A DNA stretch of 64,000 bases from Ignavibacteria bacterium UBA2373 (lineage in GTDB: Bacteria > Bacteroidota > Ignavibacteria > Kapaibacteriales > UBA961), in assembly GCA_002344005.1 (NCBI GenBank), contig DDTD01000010.1, positions 6,179 to 70,178 of the forward strand. Direction: 5' to 3'. How positions within the stretch are numbered: the stretch's first letter is position 1; each line of letters starts with the position of its first letter. A model generated the notes under the pieces. It was given only the letters and a program-made list of their open reading frames with translations. It made no database searches and was not told the origin of the DNA. The translations under genes and the position numbers were made by a program. Positions 60,787 through 64,000 of this stretch are shown piece by piece.

Positions 60787-62079
60787 ATGATTCCGATTAT
60801 TGAAGATGTTATAGCCCGTGAAATTATTGATTCGCGCGGCAACCCCACTGTCGAAGTTGATATTATTCTTGATGATGGTTATATGGGGCGCGCCGCCGTT
60901 CCTTCCGGTGCCAGCACAGGTGAGCATGAAGCATGTGAATTACGCGATGGCGATCCTGCTCGTTATCTGGGCAAAGGAACAACCAAAGCCGTTGCGAATG
61001 TCAATGAAATTATTGCTGATGCTCTTATTGGTTTGGATTGCTCTGACCAAAGACAAATTGATACACTGTTGCTCACTTTGGATGGCACGACAAATAAATC
61101 AAATTTGGGTGCCAATGCTATTCTGGGTGTATCATTAGCTTGTGCAAAAGCCACTGCTGCATGGTATAATATTCCATTGCATCGTTATCTGGGCGGTGTT
61201 AATGCTCGTGTGTTGCCAACACCGATGATGAATATTCTAAATGGTGGTAAACATGCCGACAATACAGTGGATATTCAAGAATTTATGGTGATTCCAAGCG
61301 GATTTTCCACATTTTCCGAAGCATTGCGCGCGGGCACTGAAATATTCCATCATTTAAAAAATGTATTGAAGAAAAAACATTATAATACTTCGGTGGGTGA
61401 TGAAGGCGGATTTGCTCCATCATTGCAATCAAATGAAGAAGCGTTCGATGTGATTCTTGACGCAATTGCGGCTGCGGGTTATTCTGCCGGAGATCAAATT
61501 CAATTAGCAGTGGATGTTGCAGCAAGCGAAATGGTGCATGAAGGAAAATATCGCATGTATAAATCAACGCAAGAATTAAAAACCTCCGATGAAATGGTGG
61601 AATGGTATGTGCGCCTCTGTGAAAAATACCCAATTATTTCCATCGAAGACGGGATGGGTGAAAATGATTGGGATGGGTGGAAAAAACTCACAAATGCACT
61701 CGGGCAAAAAGTACAATTGGTCGGCGATGATTTATTTGTGACAAATCCTGATTTTCTTGCTCGTGGTATCCAACAAGGTGTGGCAAATTCCATTCTCATT
61801 AAAGTAAATCAAATCGGCACATTAACCGAAACGCTTACGGCAATGGAAATGGCACAGCGCAATCGCTATACGACTGTCGTGTCGCATCGTTCAGGTGAAA
61901 CAGAAGATGCAACTATTGCCGATATTGCGGTTGCAACTAATGCGGGTCAAATAAAAACAGGTGCGCCAAGCAGAACTGACCGTGTGGCAAAATACAATCA
62001 ATTATTGCGTATTGAAGAATTGCTTGGAGCTGATGCAGAATATGCCGGCGACAGAGATTTCCGATTATTACAATCATAA
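60787..62079 (+). CDS. eno: Enolase
   Basis: Glycolytic enzyme making phosphoenolpyruvate from 2-phosphoglycerate. The 430 residues begin MIPIIEDVIAREIIDSRGNPTVEVD and carry all the main blocks: AAVPSGASTGEHEACELRD, MMNILNGGKHADNTVDIQEFMV, SVGDEGGFAPSL, the metal ligands around LAVDVAASEM, SIEDGMGENDWDGW and VGDDLFVTN, the catalytic Lys in LIKVNQIGTLTET, and SHRSGETEDATIADIAVA. Length is normal. It lies just after phhB. A stem-loop lies beyond the stop. Confidence 0.98.
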   Translation: MIPIIEDVIAREIIDSRGNPTVEVDIILDDGYMGRAAVPSGASTGEHEACELRDGDPARYLGKGTTKAVANVNEIIADALIGLDCSDQRQIDTLLLTLDGTTNKSNLGANAILGVSLACAKATAAWYNIPLHRYLGGVNARVLPTPMMNILNGGKHADNTVDIQEFMVIPSGFSTFSEALRAGTEIFHHLKNVLKKKHYNTSVGDEGGFAPSLQSNEEAFDVILDAIAAAGYSAGDQIQLAVDVAASEMVHEGKYRMYKSTQELKTSDEMVEWYVRLCEKYPIISIEDGMGENDWDGWKKLTNALGQKVQLVGDDLFVTNPDFLARGIQQGVANSILIKVNQIGTLTETLTAMEMAQRNRYTTVVSHRSGETEDATIADIAVATNAGQIKTGAPSRTDRVAKYNQLLRIEELLGADAEYAGDRDFRLLQS

Positions 62080-62090
62080 ATTTTCTTATG

Positions 62091-62124
62091 CTCTATCCCT
62101 TCAATATATACTGAGGGGATAGAG
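62091..62124 (+). terminator. Stem-loop after enolase
   Basis: CTCTATCCC (62091-62099) pairs with GGGATAGAG (62116-62124). No T-tract follows and the next gene starts 7 nt later, so it may be a weak terminator or may affect translation of that gene. Confidence 0.45.
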
Positions 62125-62130
62125 TATAAA

Positions 62131-62646
62131 ATGTCAATAATGTCGAATATGAAAAATTTGCAAACATTATTTGGGATTACAAAACAAGAATTAATAGCTG
62201 TCGCAATTATTGTCGGTGGTTTACTCTGTGGCATTGCTATAAAAATGTTTCTGCCCCAAGAAAGCAGTCATTCGCATTATTCGACAATTGAAAAAGAAAT
62301 TTTTGCAATACTTGATAGTGTGGCATCGCAACAACAAAGTACATATTCGGGAGTGGGACTGCAAGGCAATGCTCTCGATACAGCAGTGTACAATACAACG
62401 CCCGAAGGAAAAGCTGAGCAAAAAAAATCTAATTCATTACCTACCAAGCCCATAAATCTCAATATTGCAACCAAAGCAGAGCTGATGATGTTGCCCGGAG
62501 TGGGAGAAAAAACGGCTGAAAAAATAATAGAATACAGAAAATCACAAAGATTTTCATCTCCCGAAGATATTATGAATATTAAAGGAATTGGTGAAAAAAA
62601 ATTTGAAAAAATGAAAAAACATCTTACAGTCGAAAAAAAACGATAA
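62131..62646 (+). CDS. ComEA-like helix-hairpin-helix protein
   Basis: A 171-residue membrane-anchored DNA-binding-type protein. One N-terminal membrane helix (LIAVAIIVGGLLCGIAIKMFL) is followed by a linker and a C-terminal double helix-hairpin-helix domain: INLNIATKAELMMLPGVGEKTAEKIIEYRKSQRF and DIMNIKGIGEKKFEKMKKHL. This is the layout of ComEA, the DNA receptor in natural competence, although similar HhH proteins exist with other roles. Start is ATG 62131 or ATG 62140. The next gene is PilM-like, which makes a competence/pilus link attractive. Confidence 0.8.
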   Translation: MSIMSNMKNLQTLFGITKQELIAVAIIVGGLLCGIAIKMFLPQESSHSHYSTIEKEIFAILDSVASQQQSTYSGVGLQGNALDTAVYNTTPEGKAEQKKSNSLPTKPINLNIATKAELMMLPGVGEKTAEKIIEYRKSQRFSSPEDIMNIKGIGEKKFEKMKKHLTVEKKR

Positions 62647-62666
62647 CATATATACTATAATCGGTG

Positions 62667-63587
62667 ATGATGATGGATACAACACTTTCTCTTTATTTTG
62701 GCGCAGACCGCACATATATTACTAAAATACAACCCGGGCAAAAAGGGCTTGAATTAACTGATATAGGTGTGATTGCCGAAACCGTAAAAAGCGATACCGA
62801 TTATATGGACGCACTCACACGTTTGGAGTCATTTTTACCGCAGATGGCAGAAGGTGCTGTCAGTGCGACTATAGCTGTTCCTGTTGATAATATTTTTGTA
62901 CATCAATTCCCGGCATTAGACACTTCCGATACCAAGCAATTACGGCGAATGCTCGAATTTGAAATCAAAAATGCTTATCCTCAGCATTCATTTGATGATT
63001 TTACATCGGCTGTATATCCGATGTGTCCGCGTTTAGACGGCACCGCAATGATGGTTGCCATTATGATGGAAAAAAAATATTTGATGGCTTGTGAATTTAT
63101 TCTTACCATGACAGGCGTACCATTAAAAAATATTCAAGCAAGCCACTTTGCAGCAAATGGAGCATTATTGTATAATTACCCCGATGCCCATAATAGTATT
63201 TGTTTGTTGATTGGCATGCAAGAAAATTACTGTGATGTGAGTGTCTTAAAAAATGGCGAGTTAGCATATTATAATTTATTGGTTATACCATCGCCTGAAT
63301 CATTTCCCGAAGTATGTGAAAAAGAAATAGAAAAATTACTCTCAGGTTATGTCCCATTTATTGATATGTGCTTTTGCTATGGACCTGCATTGCAATCAAA
63401 AATATTAGAAGCTGCGCGGGCTGCGGTTTCTGTGCCTATGCAGCGATTAAATCCTTTCCGTATGATGACAAGTCGTTTGCAAGCAGATGAAAGAGAATTT
63501 TGTGCAAAAGCGGCGCATCTTTTTGTTCCGGCTATTGGAGCATCATTGCCACAACCGATGATACAAGCCGAAGTTCGACTTGGGTGA
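62667..63587 (+). CDS. PilM-like (actin-like fold) protein
   Basis: A protein of about 306 residues with the PilM/GspL pattern: TLSLYFGADRTYITKIQPG at the start, VSATIAVPVDNIFVHQFPAL, then QLRRMLEFEIKNAYP, MMVAIMMEKKYLMACEFILT and GVPLKNIQASHFAANGAL. These match the order seen in PilM proteins, which form the cytoplasmic base of type IV pilus assembly. Several ATG codons in a row (62667, 62670, 62673) and a GTG at 62664 make the start uncertain. No pilN, pilO or pilQ is visible before the window ends. The assignment is by pattern only. Confidence 0.6.
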   Translation: MMMDTTLSLYFGADRTYITKIQPGQKGLELTDIGVIAETVKSDTDYMDALTRLESFLPQMAEGAVSATIAVPVDNIFVHQFPALDTSDTKQLRRMLEFEIKNAYPQHSFDDFTSAVYPMCPRLDGTAMMVAIMMEKKYLMACEFILTMTGVPLKNIQASHFAANGALLYNYPDAHNSICLLIGMQENYCDVSVLKNGELAYYNLLVIPSPESFPEVCEKEIEKLLSGYVPFIDMCFCYGPALQSKILEAARAAVSVPMQRLNPFRMMTSRLQADEREFCAKAAHLFVPAIGASLPQPMIQAEVRLG

Positions 63588-63662
63588 GACATTCTAAAAA
63601 TATTATAGAGCATCAAGTCGGGTAATTTGATGAAGAAGATGATAAATAAAAGATAAGAAGTT

Positions 63663-64000
63663 ATGAGATACATACATTATACTGTATTCGTTCTGTTTTT
63701 TTTTGTAGTATCAGATATGTATGGACAAGTATATCTGAAAGAGGATTCAAATAAACGGATGAAACCCGATTCATTATTTGAAGAGTTTGCTTATCCGGGA
63801 TTGCCTCCCGTCTTACATTCCGAACTTATAGATTTTGTTTACTATGGTAAATATTATATAATAGATATATATGTATCTGTTTATATTACAACTGGTAAAA
63901 AAAATGAAATAAAGAGTATAATAATCAATCCGTTATATAATATTGGCAACAGTATTCCCAAAGAAGACAAGTTTTGGATAATGTTAGAAGATAGCATTCG
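63663..64000 (+). CDS. Secreted protein of unknown function (partial, C-terminus outside window)
   Basis: An open frame from ATG 63663 to the window end, 112 codons. It begins with a signal peptide (MRYIHYTVFVLFFFVVSDMYGQ) and goes on with EDSNKRMKPDSLFEEFAYPG and DIYVSVYITTGKKNEIKSI. I do not recognise it. IDIYVSVYITTGKKNEIKSI could be read as the start of a small beta-rich domain, of the kind seen in TonB-C or envelope proteins. It lies 75 nt after the PilM-like gene on the same strand. Confidence 0.55.
   Translation, partial: MRYIHYTVFVLFFFVVSDMYGQVYLKEDSNKRMKPDSLFEEFAYPGLPPVLHSELIDFVYYGKYYIIDIYVSVYITTGKKNEIKSIIINPLYNIGNSIPKEDKFWIMLEDSI

Noticed and set aside
1..64000. tRNA, rRNA, CRISPR arrays or prophage
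   Set aside because: The larger gaps (12096-12330, 29901-30279, 48474-48824, 59829-60033) were read for cloverleaf or repeat patterns and none was found; DUF932 and the transposase alone do not make a prophage.

Overview
The window is AT-rich bacterial DNA that reads as a member of the Bacteroidota or a close FCB-group relative. The main reasons are two secreted beta-propeller proteins with type IX secretion (T9SS) sorting domains, a TonB-dependent receptor paired with a HYC_CC_PP-type protein, a CzcA pump fused to a TolC-like channel, and repeated promoter-like TAnnTTTG boxes, some with TTTG 19-20 nt upstream. I lean towards a Kapabacteria or Ignavibacteria-like lineage, but only by inference.

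Layout. 1-4331 (minus strand): a nitrous-oxide-reduction locus with an Rrf2 Fe-S regulator, the ScdA/RIC repair protein, a lipoprotein cytochrome c, a Sec-type (clade II-like) NosZ and a nos-associated membrane protein cut by the window edge. 4467-5837: tryptophanase. 6047-12095: a heavy-metal RND efflux operon. 12096-23080: an accessory island with a DUF932 gene and a type I restriction-modification operon (hsdM, small ORF, hsdS, REP-type transposase, hsdR remnant, a modified-base-reader-like plus NucS-like nuclease, hsdR, YgjP-like metalloprotease), closed by a strong terminator. 23115-29900 (minus): rplS, an acetyltransferase with threonine aldolase, and an operon of a T9SS sialidase-like protein, an acetyltransferase and an unknown envelope protein. 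30280-36560: a giant T9SS propeller protein, CreD and a DUF2238 protein. 36675-38812 (minus): DUF948, YtxH, KdsC-like phosphatase, RluA-type pseudouridine synthase. 38876-42421: prmA, ppx/gppA, photolyase, DUF1801. 42551-48473 (minus): rpoN, DUF3109, dnaE. 48825-64000: envelope lipoprotein, HIT protein, AI-2E transporter, bacilliredoxin, dut, the HYC_CC_PP/TonB receptor pair, PBP4, tgt, yajC, ribBA, trxA, phhB, eno, a ComEA-like protein, a PilM-like protein and a partial secreted protein.

How it fits together. Most of the window is chromosomal housekeeping in short operons with 4-bp start/stop overlaps. Metal handling recurs: copper NosZ, a divalent-type metal pump, and a metal-associated TonB receptor. 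The NosZ locus with ScdA and a Fe-S Rrf2 regulator points to N2O respiration linked to nitrosative-stress repair; a perfect inverted repeat before scdA, largely repeated before the regulator gene, is a candidate operator. The most novel region is the restriction island: a second nuclease is translationally coupled to HsdR, an hsdR stub lies beside a REP-type transposase that carries a 28-bp palindrome in its own reading frame, and a 14-bp exact repeat brackets the DUF932 gene. No tRNA, rRNA, CRISPR array or prophage was seen.
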